Assembly: GCF_025907915.1 (NCBI RefSeq)
Contig: NZ_JAPAAF010000002.1
Coordinates: forward strand, 1 to 64,000
Source: Gaoshiqia sediminis
GTDB lineage: Bacteria; Bacteroidota; Bacteroidia; Bacteroidales; Prolixibacteraceae
DNA: 64,000 nucleotides
Direction: 5' to 3'
Shown here: piece by piece, positions 35,141-45,386 of the stretch
Layout: each line of letters opens with the position of its first letter
Position numbering within the stretch: the stretch's first letter is position 1
The notes under the pieces: generated by a model
What the model saw: the letters and a program-made list of their open reading frames with translations, nothing else
Told to the model about the DNA's origin: nothing
Database searches by the model: none
Made by a program: the position numbers and the translations under genes

Positions 35141-38100
35141 ATGACTAAAAACTATGAACAGCTTGTTGGTAAACTGGAAGAGTTTAGAAGGAAGTATTAC
35201 TTTTTTCAGTTGCTTCGTGGTTTTATAGTAGCTATGCTGTTGCTAATTTGCTATTATTCAATAGTTTTGATATTTGAGTATTTTAGCTTTTCATCCGTTT
35301 TTATACGAAGTTTCTTGTTTATATTTTCCTTACTTTTTTCTATTGGGATTTTGGTTTGGTTTGTTTCTATTCCTGCTTTCAGATTAATTGGTCTTTTTAG
35401 TCCGATGTCTTTTAAGAAGACATCAAAGCTGATTAGCGATCATTTTCCGGATATTCAGGATCAGTTAATTAATATTTTGGAACTTGCAGAAGAAAGTTGT
35501 GAAAATCATGATTTAGTTTGGGCAAGTATTGATCAAAAAATTGAAGCCATTAAAGTTATTGACTTCTCTTCTATATATAATTTCAATCAACTACGTAATT
35601 TATTTTTCGGCTTAATCACTGCTACTATTTTGGTTGTGTTCTTGGCCAAAATTTTTCCAGGGTTATATGCTGAATCAGCATACCGGGTAGCACATTTTAC
35701 GAAGTATTTTTCGAAGCCTGCGCCTTTTACATTTGTTTTACTTAACAAAGACTTAAAGGTTAAAAAGGGTGATGCCTTGAAATTGGAAATAAGGTGCGAG
35801 GGTAGGGAAGTGCCAGAAGTAATGTATATCAATATTGGCGGATCCAATTTCTTGATGGATTTTGATGGTGAATTATTTAGTTATCAATTAGACCAGGTTC
35901 ATCATTCGTTTGATGTGTTTTTTACCGATTTAATGTACCTATCGGATAAGTATCACGTTGTAACACTACCAAGCCCTTCTGTTCTGAGTTATTCTGTTCA
36001 GATAGAGCCGCCAGCTTATACATTTTATACGCAGGAAATAATTCAGAACGCAGGTGATTTAAACGTTCCATATGGTTCTCGTTTGCGTTGGCGTTTTAAG
36101 GCAATTGATACGGATTCCTTGCTTATAAATTTTGATGATACCTGTCTGATTGCATCTTTGGATAAGAATGAGTTTTATGCTGAACGTACTGCTTTCAGAA
36201 ATGAACCTTATTCTGTTTCGTTGATCAATTCCTATTTTACCAATCCCGATTTTTTGCATTTCAATATTCATATCATTCCGGATCGATTTCCTGAAATTGA
36301 AGTGGTTCAGTTAGCTGATTCAATGGATTATAATCGTTTCTATTTTAAGGGATTGATTCGGGACGATTACGGTTTTCACGATTTGTATTTTCAAATTTTT
36401 ACTAATCAGGCCGATAGTATGATCTCTATCCCAATTCAGCAGAATCTTCAAGAACAAAACTTTTATTTTACGATAAGTTTCAGGGATTTATTACACTTGG
36501 GTCGGCATTTTAATTACCATTTTACAGTAAGCGATAACGATTATTTTCATCAGTATAAAAAGTCAAGTTCCAATACATTTCAGTATAATATTTTGTCTGA
36601 AGGTGAATTGATTCATGCTGTTAACAAGCAGTATGATAGTTTGGAAGACATGATGGAAAAGAGTTTTCAACTTAGCCAGGAATTAAATAAATCTATTGAA
36701 AACTTGCGTTTTAGGAGTTTAAATGAGCTTGGTTCTGAGTGGGAGAAACAACAAATAATTCAGGATATTCTCAACAGAAAGACGGCTCTTGAACAGTTAA
36801 TTGACGAGATAAAAGGCGAACATTCTGATATGAACCGATTGTCCAATTCTTTTTCTGAAGAAAAGGAAGAAATCGTAAAAAAGCAACAACAAATTGAAGA
36901 ATTGTTGGATGAAGTACTGAACGATGAATTGAGAAAATTGTTTGATGAGTTTAATAAGCTAGCTCAGGAATTTGATCAGCAGAAATTGGATGAATTAATG
37001 AATAATTCAGTGGCTCCGCTGGATGATCTGACTAAGCAACTTGAACGAAACTTACAAATGCTTAAGCGGATGAAAATTGAGCAACAACTCGAAAATGCTG
37101 TTCAGTTATTACATGAAATTTCTGATCAGGAAAACTTTATCAGTGAATCGATTAAAGAAGAGCGTGAATTAGAGAAATCATTACAGCGTGAACAGGATAA
37201 TCAGAATTTGATTGAATCCATACGGGAGGAAATGAAGATGTCCCTGCAAATCAATGAATCGTTGGACAAACCCATGAACCTTTTTGATTTGGACCGTGAA
37301 TTTCAGGGTATAAGTGAAAAATATTTAGATAATATAGAACATGTTGAAAATATGCGAATTAATAAGGCATCGAAAGGAATCGGAGAAAATTCCAGGCTGA
37401 TTGAAAATTTGGGTTTTATGGTTCAACAAATGTTGGATAACAGCAGGGTAAAACAGAAAAGGGAGGATATTAATAATTTGCGGCAAATATTGGATAATCT
37501 GGTGTTTCTATCATTTAAGGTTGAAACTGTTTTGTCGGATCTTCGATCAGTGGGTTTCAATGATCCCCTTGTCAATCAATTAATGTTGGAACAGCATATT
37601 ATACGTGATCAATCAAGTGTTGTTAAAGATTCGTTATATGCATTGGCTAAGCGTACACCAATGATTAGTGGTAAAATTAATGTTGAGTTGCTTAAGTTGG
37701 AGCAAGCGCTGAATCAGTCCATCGATTTTATGAGCGAAGGAAATATTAGTCATTCGATGCGGCACGAGCAAAGTGCATTGACCTCGGCTAATGAACTGGC
37801 CCTGTTTTTAAATGAGGCGCTCGAAAATTTGGAAAAACAGTTGTCAGAAGCCATGCCAGGAGATCAGGAATGCGATAAACCGGGTAGCGGTGGCAAGCTT
37901 GGTTTAAATATAATGAACGATGCGCAGCAGTCGTTAAAGGATCAGATGCAACAGCTCATTCAGCAAATGAAAGAAGGAAATTCGAAGGGCTTGAATGAGA
38001 ATATTGGTCGTATGTTGGCTCAGCAGGAAATGTTACAACAGATGGTTCGGCAGGCGATTTTAGGGAATGAAGTCGGAAGTTCTGCTAAAGAACAACTTAG

Positions 38101-38413
38101 GCAGATTGAAACTCTTATTGAACAAAATAGACTTGATTTAATTCAGAAAAATTTGACTAACTCGATGGTCAGCCGGCAAAATTTGATTCTCGATAAGTTG
38201 TTGCAAGCTGAAAAAGCTGAGATGGAACGCGATATTGACGATGAAAGAGAATCGAAATCAGCAGACGAGAAATTTTTCAGTAACCCGGTGAAATATTTTG
38301 AGTATAAACAAACAGAGAAAATTAATCAGCAATATATTCAATATAATAGTTATAAATTGCGACAGTTTTATGATCAGAAATACAGACAGTATATTAATCA
38401 GCTAAACGACTAA
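35141..38413 (+). CDS. DUF4175-like large coiled-coil membrane protein
   Basis: A 1090-residue protein with three hydrophobic segments near the N-terminus (about 24-46, 49-73 and 150-170), a beta-rich extracytoplasmic region (about 190-480) and a long Gln/Glu-rich coiled coil (about 490-1010). Size and layout match DUF4175 proteins found at this position in Bacteroidetes. The function is not known; long periplasmic coiled coils can span the envelope. It heads a + strand unit with the HATPase, ybeY, mnmG, apt and uvrC. Codons are more AT-rich and the coding strand more G+T-rich than in most of the window. Confidence 0.85.
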   Translation: MTKNYEQLVGKLEEFRRKYYFFQLLRGFIVAMLLLICYYSIVLIFEYFSFSSVFIRSFLFIFSLLFSIGILVWFVSIPAFRLIGLFSPMSFKKTSKLISDHFPDIQDQLINILELAEESCENHDLVWASIDQKIEAIKVIDFSSIYNFNQLRNLFFGLITATILVVFLAKIFPGLYAESAYRVAHFTKYFSKPAPFTFVLLNKDLKVKKGDALKLEIRCEGREVPEVMYINIGGSNFLMDFDGELFSYQLDQVHHSFDVFFTDLMYLSDKYHVVTLPSPSVLSYSVQIEPPAYTFYTQEIIQNAGDLNVPYGSRLRWRFKAIDTDSLLINFDDTCLIASLDKNEFYAERTAFRNEPYSVSLINSYFTNPDFLHFNIHIIPDRFPEIEVVQLADSMDYNRFYFKGLIRDDYGFHDLYFQIFTNQADSMISIPIQQNLQEQNFYFTISFRDLLHLGRHFNYHFTVSDNDYFHQYKKSSSNTFQYNILSEGELIHAVNKQYDSLEDMMEKSFQLSQELNKSIENLRFRSLNELGSEWEKQQIIQDILNRKTALEQLIDEIKGEHSDMNRLSNSFSEEKEEIVKKQQQIEELLDEVLNDELRKLFDEFNKLAQEFDQQKLDELMNNSVAPLDDLTKQLERNLQMLKRMKIEQQLENAVQLLHEISDQENFISESIKEERELEKSLQREQDNQNLIESIREEMKMSLQINESLDKPMNLFDLDREFQGISEKYLDNIEHVENMRINKASKGIGENSRLIENLGFMVQQMLDNSRVKQKREDINNLRQILDNLVFLSFKVETVLSDLRSVGFNDPLVNQLMLEQHIIRDQSSVVKDSLYALAKRTPMISGKINVELLKLEQALNQSIDFMSEGNISHSMRHEQSALTSANELALFLNEALENLEKQLSEAMPGDQECDKPGSGGKLGLNIMNDAQQSLKDQMQQLIQQMKEGNSKGLNENIGRMLAQQEMLQQMVRQAILGNEVGSSAKEQLRQIETLIEQNRLDLIQKNLTNSMVSRQNLILDKLLQAEKAEMERDIDDERESKSADEKFFSNPVKYFEYKQTEKINQQYIQYNSYKLRQFYDQKYRQYINQLND

Positions 38414-38416
38414 ATT

Positions 38417-38836
38417 TTGAAACGCGAACTACGCATACGATCCAGTTTGTCACAGTTGAAAGAAGTACATTCATTTCTTGAAGAAATTCTTCATGATGCC
38501 AAAATATCATCTGCCAGGAGTGGGTATATTAATCTGAGCGTTTGCGAGTCGGTTAACAATGCGATTTCTCACGGAAACAAACATGATGCTGAAAAATATG
38601 TAACTATTAGTGCTTGTCTGTCTCAAAATACACTGACAGTTGAAGTAATGGATGAAGGTGTAGGTTTCGACTTTCGGAAGCTGCCGGATCCAACGTCAAA
38701 AGAGAAAATAAAAAGTGAGGGTGGGAGAGGGCTTTTCATCATTCACAACCTGGTTGATCAGGTTAGCTTCAAAAATAACGGTACGATTATTCAATTAAAA
38801 TTTAAACTAAATCGTGAGCATCAATTTTTATTATGA
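38417..38836 (+). CDS. HATPase domain protein, RsbW-like anti-sigma factor kinase family
   Basis: A 139-residue GHKL ATP-binding protein. The N box is in CESVNNAISHGNKHD, the G1 box is VMDEGVGFDF and the G2 box is GGRGLFIIHNL. This size and sequence type match the RsbW/SpoIIAB group, which bind partner proteins through an ATP-binding fold. No sigma factor or anti-anti-sigma gene is nearby. The start is TTG (38417), 3 bp after the previous stop; its end overlaps ybeY by 23 nt. Confidence 0.9.
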   Translation: MKRELRIRSSLSQLKEVHSFLEEILHDAKISSARSGYINLSVCESVNNAISHGNKHDAEKYVTISACLSQNTLTVEVMDEGVGFDFRKLPDPTSKEKIKSEGGRGLFIIHNLVDQVSFKNNGTIIQLKFKLNREHQFLL

Positions 38837-39227
38837 AGATGTTGCTGATCTTCATTTGGACAAAAAGCGGCTTAAAAACTGGATTACTTCAACCATCAAA
38901 GAAGAAGGAAAATTGCCGGCTGAATTGAGTTTTATTTTTTGCAGTGATCCTTATTTGCTCGAAATCAATAAGCAGTATCTCGATCATGATTATTTCACAG
39001 ATATCATTACTTTCGATTATGTTGAAGGCAATTTGGTGTCTGGTGATATTTTTATTAGTTTGGATCGGGTTTCTGAAAATGCCGATACTTTTCGGGTTTC
39101 CTTTAGTGAAGAATTGAATCGTATTCTTATCCATGGTGTTTTGCATTTGTGCGGCTATGCTGACAAACTTCCCCAAGAGAAGGAAATAATGACACAAAAG
39201 GAAGACTTCTACCTGGACAAATTGTAA
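38814..39227 (+). CDS. ybeY: Endoribonuclease YbeY (rRNA maturation factor)
   Basis: A 137-residue metal-dependent RNase that trims 16S rRNA and helps ribosome quality control. The zinc motif is HGVLHLCGYADK: two His are present, but the third His of the usual GYDH is replaced by Asp, which I recall as common in Bacteroidetes. ITFDY and GDIFISLDRV blocks are present. The GTG start at 38814 lies inside the preceding HATPase gene, suggesting coupled translation. Confidence 0.93.
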   Translation: MSINFYYEDVADLHLDKKRLKNWITSTIKEEGKLPAELSFIFCSDPYLLEINKQYLDHDYFTDIITFDYVEGNLVSGDIFISLDRVSENADTFRVSFSEELNRILIHGVLHLCGYADKLPQEKEIMTQKEDFYLDKL

Positions 39228-39252
39228 CTTTTTCTTATTAAAGCTTTTCTAT

Positions 39253-39260
39253 TAATTTTG
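39253..39260 (+). promoter_or_regulatory. -7 element TAATTTTG upstream of mnmG
   Basis: Perfect TAnnTTTG match 19 bp before the mnmG ATG; it could give mnmG-apt-uvrC their own transcript inside the larger unit. Confidence 0.4.
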
Positions 39261-39279
39261 TGGCTCAAAATATTTTATC

Positions 39280-41157
39280 ATGCTACCGTATTATGATGTC
39301 ATTGTAGTTGGGGGAGGACATGCAGGATGTGAGGCTGCCGCTGCTGCTGCTAATTTGGGTTCGAAAACATTGCTCATCACGATGGATATGGGTAAATACG
39401 CTCAAATGTCCTGTAATCCGGCTATTGGCGGGATTGCCAAAGGTCAAATTGTTCGCGAGATTGACGCTCTTGGAGGATATACCGGAATTATTACAGATCG
39501 TACTTCTATTCAATTCAGAATGCTCAACCGGTCAAAAGGACCAGCCATGTGGAGTCCGCGTTGCCAGAGCGACCGGATGCGTTTTTCTGAAATGTGGCGC
39601 AACGAGCTTGAGAAAATCAAAAATCTGGATCTTTGGCAGGATGCTGTTGTTCATTTATTGATCGAAAATGGAGAAGTACGTGGGGTGAAGACCCAGATCG
39701 GAGTTGAGTTTAAATCGAAAACGGTTATTTTAACTAATGGTACTTTTTTAAATGGATTGATGCATATTGGTCGGGCACAAATGGAAGGGGGCCGCATTGG
39801 CGAATCGTCTTCTTATTTTATAAGTGATCAGTTGGCTGAAGCTGGTTTTGTAACCGGGCGTTTAAAAACGGGTACACCTGTACGAATTGATGGAAGGACA
39901 ATTGATTTTTCAAAATTGACAGAGCAAAAAGGGGATGAAGGTCATTACAAGTTCTCGTATTTGCCAAAAGAGAAATCCAGCTTACAGCAACGTAGCTGCT
40001 GGATTACCTACACCAACGAGGCCGTTCACAATGCGTTGGAGGAAGGTTTCAATGATTCACCGATGTATAATGGAACGATTCAAAGCACGGGTCCGCGTTA
40101 TTGTCCGAGTATCGAGTCAAAGCTCGTCACTTTTTCTGAAAAACCCCAACATCAGTTGTTTCTTGAGCCCGAGGGTGAGACTACGATTGAATATTATCTG
40201 AATGGTTTTTCCTCTTCGCTTCCCTGGGATGTGCAGTACAAAGCCTTGCGTTTGATTCCCGGGCTCGAAAACGCCCGCATTTTTAGGCCTGGCTATGCTA
40301 TTGAATACGATTATTTTGATCCCACACAACTCTATCATACCCTCGAAACAAAGCGTATTAAAAATTTGTTTTTTGCCGGGCAAATAAACGGAACAACCGG
40401 ATATGAGGAGGCAGCGGCCCAAGGTTTGATGGCAGGGATAAATGCCCATCAAAAAGCAAATGGATTATCTGATTTTCGGTTAAGCAGGGATGAGGCTTAT
40501 ATCGGTGTTTTAATTGATGATTTGGTTACAAAGGGAGTTGATGAACCTTATCGGATGTTTACTTCACGTGCTGAATACCGTATTCTTTTACGGCAGGATG
40601 ATGCAGATGCCCGTTTAACTCCGAAAGGTTTTGAATTAGGTTTGGCGAAGAAGGAGCGGATGGATTTATTGAATGAAAAAGTAAAACTTCGGGACGAAAT
40701 CATTCAGTTTGTTTCCGATTTTTCAATAAAACCACAGTTTATAAATTCACTATTGGAAGATAAAAATACTTCTCCTCTTAAACAAGGTGTTAAACTTAAA
40801 GACATTATTTCGCGGCCTCAGTTATGCATTTTTGATCTGATTGAACCGATAGTCCCGTTTAAAAAATTTCTGAAAATAATACCGGCTGAACGTTTTAATG
40901 AGATTGTTGAATCAGCTGAAATCTTGATTAAATATTCTGGTTATATTGAGCGTGAGAAGTTAATGGCTGATAAATTTAACAGGCTTGAGCATATCAATAT
41001 TGAGAATAAATTCGACTACGAAAGCCTGCATACGATATCAACCGAGGCCCGTCAAAAACTCACCAAAATACAACCGAAAACGATCGGGCAGGCAAGTCGC
41101 ATTTCCGGTGTCAGTCCTGCTGATATCAATGTGCTATTAATCATGTTAGGGAGGTAA
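39280..41157 (+). CDS. mnmG: tRNA uridine-5-carboxymethylaminomethyl modification enzyme MnmG (GidA)
   Basis: A 625-residue FAD enzyme that works with MnmE to modify U34 of tRNAs. Visible: the dinucleotide motif [12 protein letters not shown] at residues 7-18, [12 protein letters not shown], the [15 protein letters not shown] block, [15 protein letters not shown] and the C-terminal helical domain ([18 protein letters not shown]). Length is normal. The stop codon abuts a parS-like palindrome. In many bacteria mnmG lies near the replication origin. Confidence 0.97.
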   Translation: MLPYYDVIVVGGGHAGCEAAAAAANLGSKTLLITMDMGKYAQMSCNPAIGGIAKGQIVREIDALGGYTGIITDRTSIQFRMLNRSKGPAMWSPRCQSDRMRFSEMWRNELEKIKNLDLWQDAVVHLLIENGEVRGVKTQIGVEFKSKTVILTNGTFLNGLMHIGRAQMEGGRIGESSSYFISDQLAEAGFVTGRLKTGTPVRIDGRTIDFSKLTEQKGDEGHYKFSYLPKEKSSLQQRSCWITYTNEAVHNALEEGFNDSPMYNGTIQSTGPRYCPSIESKLVTFSEKPQHQLFLEPEGETTIEYYLNGFSSSLPWDVQYKALRLIPGLENARIFRPGYAIEYDYFDPTQLYHTLETKRIKNLFFAGQINGTTGYEEAAAQGLMAGINAHQKANGLSDFRLSRDEAYIGVLIDDLVTKGVDEPYRMFTSRAEYRILLRQDDADARLTPKGFELGLAKKERMDLLNEKVKLRDEIIQFVSDFSIKPQFINSLLEDKNTSPLKQGVKLKDIISRPQLCIFDLIEPIVPFKKFLKIIPAERFNEIVESAEILIKYSGYIEREKLMADKFNRLEHINIENKFDYESLHTISTEARQKLTKIQPKTIGQASRISGVSPADINVLLIMLGR

Positions 41158-41173
41158 TGTTCCACGTGGAACA
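41158..41173. other. Perfect 16-bp palindrome TGTTCCACGTGGAACA, candidate parS site
   Basis: This palindrome starts right after the mnmG stop codon. It fits the ParB-binding parS pattern TGTTYCACGTGRAACA exactly and matches a form known from Pseudomonas. parS sites cluster near chromosomal origins. A chance 16-bp match is very unlikely in 64 kb. parA/parB are not in the window. Confidence 0.75.
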
Positions 41174-41187
41174 CAAAAAGAAGACCA

Positions 41188-41706
41188 ATGAATTTAAAGA
41201 AATTTATCCGTGAAATTCCGGATTATCCCACGAAGGGAATTAGTTTTAAGGATATTACGACCTTATTGAAAGATAAGAATGCTTTTCAGGTGGTGGTGGA
41301 TGAGATAAGTAATTACTTTAAAGAAAAGCAGATTACAAAGGTTGTTTCGCTGGAATCGCGAGGCTTTATTGTGGGTGGGGCCGTGGCTTATTGCTTACAT
41401 GCCGGCTTTGTTCCTGCCCGGAAAAAAGGCAAATTACCTGTCGAAACCATCCATGAATCGTACGAGTTGGAATACGGAACGGACACCATTGAAATGCATC
41501 TGGATGCCCTGAATGAAGATGATGTGGTGCTTATTCATGACGACTTGTTGGCCACTGGGGGAACTGCTTTGGCTGCCTTGAAACTGGTCCGCCAAATGAA
41601 TGTCAAACAGATTTATTTCTCGTTTATTTGCGATTTAAAGTTCATCGAAAACGGCAATAAGGAAATCCTTTCCAATTACGAAATGCATAGTTTGGTGGAA
41701 TATTAA
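41188..41706 (+). CDS. apt: Adenine phosphoribosyltransferase
   Basis: A 172-residue purine-salvage enzyme that makes AMP from adenine and PRPP. The N-terminus IREIPDYPTKGISFKDITTLLKD is the family signature, SLESRGFIVGGAVAY is the nucleobase-side loop and VVLIHDDLLATGGTALAA is the PRPP-binding motif. It lies between mnmG and uvrC, as in other Bacteroidetes. Confidence 0.97.
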   Translation: MNLKKFIREIPDYPTKGISFKDITTLLKDKNAFQVVVDEISNYFKEKQITKVVSLESRGFIVGGAVAYCLHAGFVPARKKGKLPVETIHESYELEYGTDTIEMHLDALNEDDVVLIHDDLLATGGTALAALKLVRQMNVKQIYFSFICDLKFIENGNKEILSNYEMHSLVEY

Positions 41707-41747
41707 TTTTTGATTTTGCCTTGAAATATTCCAGCACAAATAACCGG

Positions 41748-43541
41748 ATGGATCACTTGAAAGAGTTGGTTTCCGTTCTACCTGATCAGCCGGGAATTTA
41801 CCAGTATTTTGATAATGCGGGAAGAATTATCTATGTTGGAAAAGCTAAAAATTTAAAGAAGCGGGTTTCTTCTTACTTCTCCAAAAATCATGACAACCGG
41901 AAAACTGCCCTGCTTGTCCGTAATATTTACGACATCAAACACCTGGTTGTTGAAACGGAAGAGGATGCCCTGCTGCTTGAAAATAACCTGATCAAAAAGT
42001 ACCAGCCGCGATACAATATCCGGTTGAAAGATGATAAAACCTATCCGTGGATTGTTGTCAAGAATGAACGCTTTCCGCGCGTGTTTCAAACACGCAATGT
42101 TTATCGGGATGGCTCAGCCTATTTTGGTCCCTACACTTCAGTTTTAGCGGTGCGTACCCTGCTCGATTTGTTTAAACGCTTGTATAAACTTCGCAATTGC
42201 AAATTCAATTTGTCCAAAGAGAATGTCGAAAGCGGGAAATTGAAGGTTTGTTTGGAATATCACATTGGGAACTGTTTGGGCCCTTGCGAAGGCTTGCAGG
42301 AGGAAACGGCGTACAATCAATACATCGATGAGATCAAAGATATCTTGAAGGGAAATATTTCAGGAGTGATCAAATATCTCCGCGAAATGATGAAAAAGTT
42401 GTCCGATGATTATCGGTTTGAGGAGGCGAACCAGGTGAAAGAAAAGCTGGTCATACTTGAAAAATTCCAGAATCGTTCAACCGTGGTCAGTTCCACGATC
42501 ACTGATGTGGATGTTTTTGGAATCGATGTGGTGGAAAAATCAGCCTTCATCAATTACCTCAAAGTAATCAATGGGGCTATCGTGCAAACCTACACTACGG
42601 AAATAAAGAAAGCGCTCGACGAAACTCCGGAGGAATTGCTCGAATATGCCGTAGCCGATATTCGCCAGAAAATTTATTCGAATGCAAGAGAATTGCTCGT
42701 CCCTTTTAAGCCGTCAATCAAATTGGAGAATGTAATTTTCAGGGTACCGGTGAAAGGCGATAAGAAAAAACTGCTTGATTTATCGGTTCGGAATGCGAAA
42801 TATTACCGGCTCGAAAAGGAAAAACAGTTGGCTTTGGCTAAACCACTGAAAAGTACTGATCGCATTTTGGAGACGATGAAAAAAGATCTCCAGTTGAAGG
42901 AATTGCCGGTCCGGATCGAATGTTTCGATAACTCGAATTTGCAGGGAACAAATCCGGTGGCTGCCTGTGTGGTTTTTAAAAATGGAAAACCTGCCAAAAG
43001 GGAATACCGGCATTTTAATGTAAAAACAGTGGAAGGCCCCAACGATTTTGCTTCGATGGAGGAAATTGTTTACCGGCGTTACAAACGTCAGATGGACGAA
43101 AGAAATCCGTTGCCACAGTTAATTGTTATTGATGGAGGGAAGGGACAATTGGGCATGGCCCTGAACGCACTCGAAAAATTAGGTTTGAGGGGTAAAATTG
43201 CAATCATTGGCATTGCGAAAAAATTGGAAGAAATATTTTTTCCCGGTGACTCGGTTCCGTTGTACCTGGATAAAAATTCAGAAACCTTAAAAGTGATTCA
43301 GCAAGCGCGGGATGAAGCCCATCGTTTTGGGATTACTTTTCACCGGCAGAAACGTTCGAAGAATTTTATCAAATCCGAATTGGAAGAAATTCCGGGAATA
43401 GGGGAGAAGACAATCCAGTTGCTCTTGCGTGAATTTAAAAGCCTTGAGAATCTGAAAAAACAACCCTATGATACAGTTGCCGCCCAAATAGGCGATTCTC
43501 GTGCCACCAAAATCTTTGATTATTTCAAGTTAAAGAGCTGA
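41748..43541 (+). CDS. uvrC: Excinuclease ABC subunit C
   Basis: A 597-residue nuclease that makes both cuts in UvrABC nucleotide excision repair. In order: a GIY-YIG domain (PGIYQYFDNAGRIIYVGKAKNLKKRVSSYF), Cys-bearing linker (CLEYHIGNCLGPC), UVR motif (DDYRFEEANQVKEKL), RNase H-like endonuclease domain (IECFDNSNLQGTNPVAACVVF, IVIDGGKGQL) and C-terminal helix-hairpin-helix (LEEIPGIGEKTIQLLL). ATG 41748 is preferred to the TTG nine codons upstream. Confidence 0.97.
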   Translation: MDHLKELVSVLPDQPGIYQYFDNAGRIIYVGKAKNLKKRVSSYFSKNHDNRKTALLVRNIYDIKHLVVETEEDALLLENNLIKKYQPRYNIRLKDDKTYPWIVVKNERFPRVFQTRNVYRDGSAYFGPYTSVLAVRTLLDLFKRLYKLRNCKFNLSKENVESGKLKVCLEYHIGNCLGPCEGLQEETAYNQYIDEIKDILKGNISGVIKYLREMMKKLSDDYRFEEANQVKEKLVILEKFQNRSTVVSSTITDVDVFGIDVVEKSAFINYLKVINGAIVQTYTTEIKKALDETPEELLEYAVADIRQKIYSNARELLVPFKPSIKLENVIFRVPVKGDKKKLLDLSVRNAKYYRLEKEKQLALAKPLKSTDRILETMKKDLQLKELPVRIECFDNSNLQGTNPVAACVVFKNGKPAKREYRHFNVKTVEGPNDFASMEEIVYRRYKRQMDERNPLPQLIVIDGGKGQLGMALNALEKLGLRGKIAIIGIAKKLEEIFFPGDSVPLYLDKNSETLKVIQQARDEAHRFGITFHRQKRSKNFIKSELEEIPGIGEKTIQLLLREFKSLENLKKQPYDTVAAQIGDSRATKIFDYFKLKS

Positions 43542-43605
43542 TAAGTAAGATGATAACTTGTAATTTTAAGGTAATGTTTTCGGTCAGATTTTTTCTCCAT
43601 CCAGC

Positions 43606-44550
43606 TTAACTTCGGTACTTCTCATCCGATTGAAGCAATCCGAGATACGAATAGTACCGGCTTTCTGCAATTTCATTGTCGAGGACAGCCCGTTTCACTT
43701 CGCAACCCGGTTCGTGGGTATGGGTGCAATTGTAGTACTGGCACTTTTCGAGTCGTTTAAAAATTTCGGGAAAATAATGGCCAATTTCTTCTTTTTCCAT
43801 ATCCAGCATCCCAAAACCTTTTATGCCGGGCGTATCGATGATGTACCCGCCAAAACTCAATTCAAACATTTCGGAGTAGGTGGTGGTGTGCTGACCGGTT
43901 TGGTGATAGTCCGAAATTTCTTTGGTTTTCAAATTTAATCCCGGTTCAACGCTGTTGATCAAGGTTGACTTTCCAACACCGGAGTGGCCCGAAAAAACAT
44001 TGGTTTTATCGGTCATCCATTTTTTTAGCTGATTTAGTCCACTTTTTGTTTTGGTTGATGTCTTTAAGCATCGGTAGCCAATTTTTTCGTAAAGCTCAAT
44101 CAGCTCATCCATTTGCCGGGTTTGTTCCGAATTGTAGCGGTCGGTTTTGTTGAAAATTAATGAGCAGGGAATACGATAAGCTTCAGCAGATGCCAGAAAA
44201 CGATCGATAAAAGTGGTTGTGGTAACCGGGTAATTTATCGTAACAACCAGAAAAGCCTGGTCGATATTGGCCGCAATAATATGGGATTGTTTGGAGAGAT
44301 TTGGTGATTTCCGGACAATATAATTCTTACGGTCAGTTATTTCGGTGATTAATCCAACTGGTTTGGCCGTTTCTTCTCCTTCCATTTCCAGATATTTAAA
44401 CGTAACCCGGTCGCCCACAGCAATGGGATTCGTACTTTTGATATCCTTGATGCGGAAATTCCCCTTGATTTTGCAGTCGACGGTTTTGCCCGATTCTGTT
44501 TTTACACAGTACCAGCTTCCGGTGGATTTTATGACGATACCTGTATTCAA
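43606..44550 (-). CDS. rsgA: Ribosome small subunit-dependent GTPase A
   Basis: A 314-residue circularly permuted GTPase that helps 30S maturation. An OB fold occupies about 1-75. The G motifs come in permuted order: G4 FNKTD, then G1 [12 protein letters not shown], then G3 DTPG. The C-terminal zinc finger is [14 protein letters not shown]. The start is TTG 44550, since an in-frame stop lies just upstream and no ATG precedes the OB fold. Confidence 0.96.
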   Translation of the reverse strand: MNTGIVIKSTGSWYCVKTESGKTVDCKIKGNFRIKDIKSTNPIAVGDRVTFKYLEMEGEETAKPVGLITEITDRKNYIVRKSPNLSKQSHIIAANIDQAFLVVTINYPVTTTTFIDRFLASAEAYRIPCSLIFNKTDRYNSEQTRQMDELIELYEKIGYRCLKTSTKTKSGLNQLKKWMTDKTNVFSGHSGVGKSTLINSVEPGLNLKTKEISDYHQTGQHTTTYSEMFELSFGGYIIDTPGIKGFGMLDMEKEEIGHYFPEIFKRLEKCQYYNCTHTHEPGCEVKRAVLDNEIAESRYYSYLGLLQSDEKYRS

Positions 44551-44601
44551 TGGCTTTTTTTTGAATTAAAAAAATAAAGTATTTTCGGCTGATATTTCAT
44601 T

Positions 44602-44609
44602 CAAAATTA
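44602..44609 (-). promoter_or_regulatory. -7 element TAATTTTG for rsgA
   Basis: Perfect TAnnTTTG match in the 68-bp gap between divergent rsgA and xth, giving a leader of about 45 nt. Confidence 0.4.
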
Positions 44610-44618
44610 CAAAAAATT

Positions 44619-45386
44619 GTGAAACGTATTTTTTCCTATAATGTGAATGGCATTCGAGCAGCTTTAAAGAAGGATTTCTTAACATGGCTGCAATTGGCTA
44701 ATCCCGATATTTTGTGTCTTCAGGAAACCAAAGCTCAGCCCGGACAGATGAGTGAAGAGGATTTTGAACGTCTGGGATATTCGTTTTATGCCCATTCTGC
44801 CGAGAGGCCGGGTTACAGTGGTGTTGCTATCCTGAGCAAAGAAAAACCGGTACAGGTAACTTATGGGATGGATAATAACAAATACGATACGGAAGGAAGG
44901 GTAGTGAGGGCCGATTTCAGCGGTTTTTCGGTCATTAGTGCCTATTTCCCTTCCGGAACTACCGGAGATGTCCGTCAAGACTTTAAAATGGAGTTTCTGG
45001 CCGATTTTCAGGCTTATTTAAATGAACTGCGGAAAGAGTATCCCCGATTGATTATTTCGGGCGATTACAACATCTGCCGTTTGTGGATTGATATTCACAA
45101 TCCGGAGAAGCAGCAGAACACCTCTGGCTTTTTACCTGAAGAGCGGGAGTGGTTCCAAAAATTTGTGGAAGATGGATATGTGGATAGTTTTCGCGAGATA
45201 AACCAGGAACCGCATCACTATTCGTGGTGGAGCTACCGGGCAGGCTCGCGTGGTAAAAACAAAGGTTGGCGCATCGATTATAACATGGTAACAGAGGAAT
45301 TGAAGTCAGCAATCAGAAATGCCGGCATTATGCCCGAGGCAGTGCATTCCGATCATTGTCCGGTTTGGGTGGAGATGGATTTATGA
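44619..45386 (+). CDS. xth: Exodeoxyribonuclease III / AP endonuclease
   Basis: A 255-residue Xth/ExoA-type enzyme for base-excision repair. Metal and catalytic motifs: SYNVNGIRAA, CLQETKAQP, ISGDYNICR and the terminal SDHCPVWVEM. The GTG start (44619) places the protein directly at RIFSYNVNG, as in relatives. Its stop overlaps the next ATG by four bases (ATGA). Confidence 0.95.
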   Translation: MKRIFSYNVNGIRAALKKDFLTWLQLANPDILCLQETKAQPGQMSEEDFERLGYSFYAHSAERPGYSGVAILSKEKPVQVTYGMDNNKYDTEGRVVRADFSGFSVISAYFPSGTTGDVRQDFKMEFLADFQAYLNELRKEYPRLIISGDYNICRLWIDIHNPEKQQNTSGFLPEEREWFQKFVEDGYVDSFREINQEPHHYSWWSYRAGSRGKNKGWRIDYNMVTEELKSAIRNAGIMPEAVHSDHCPVWVEMDL

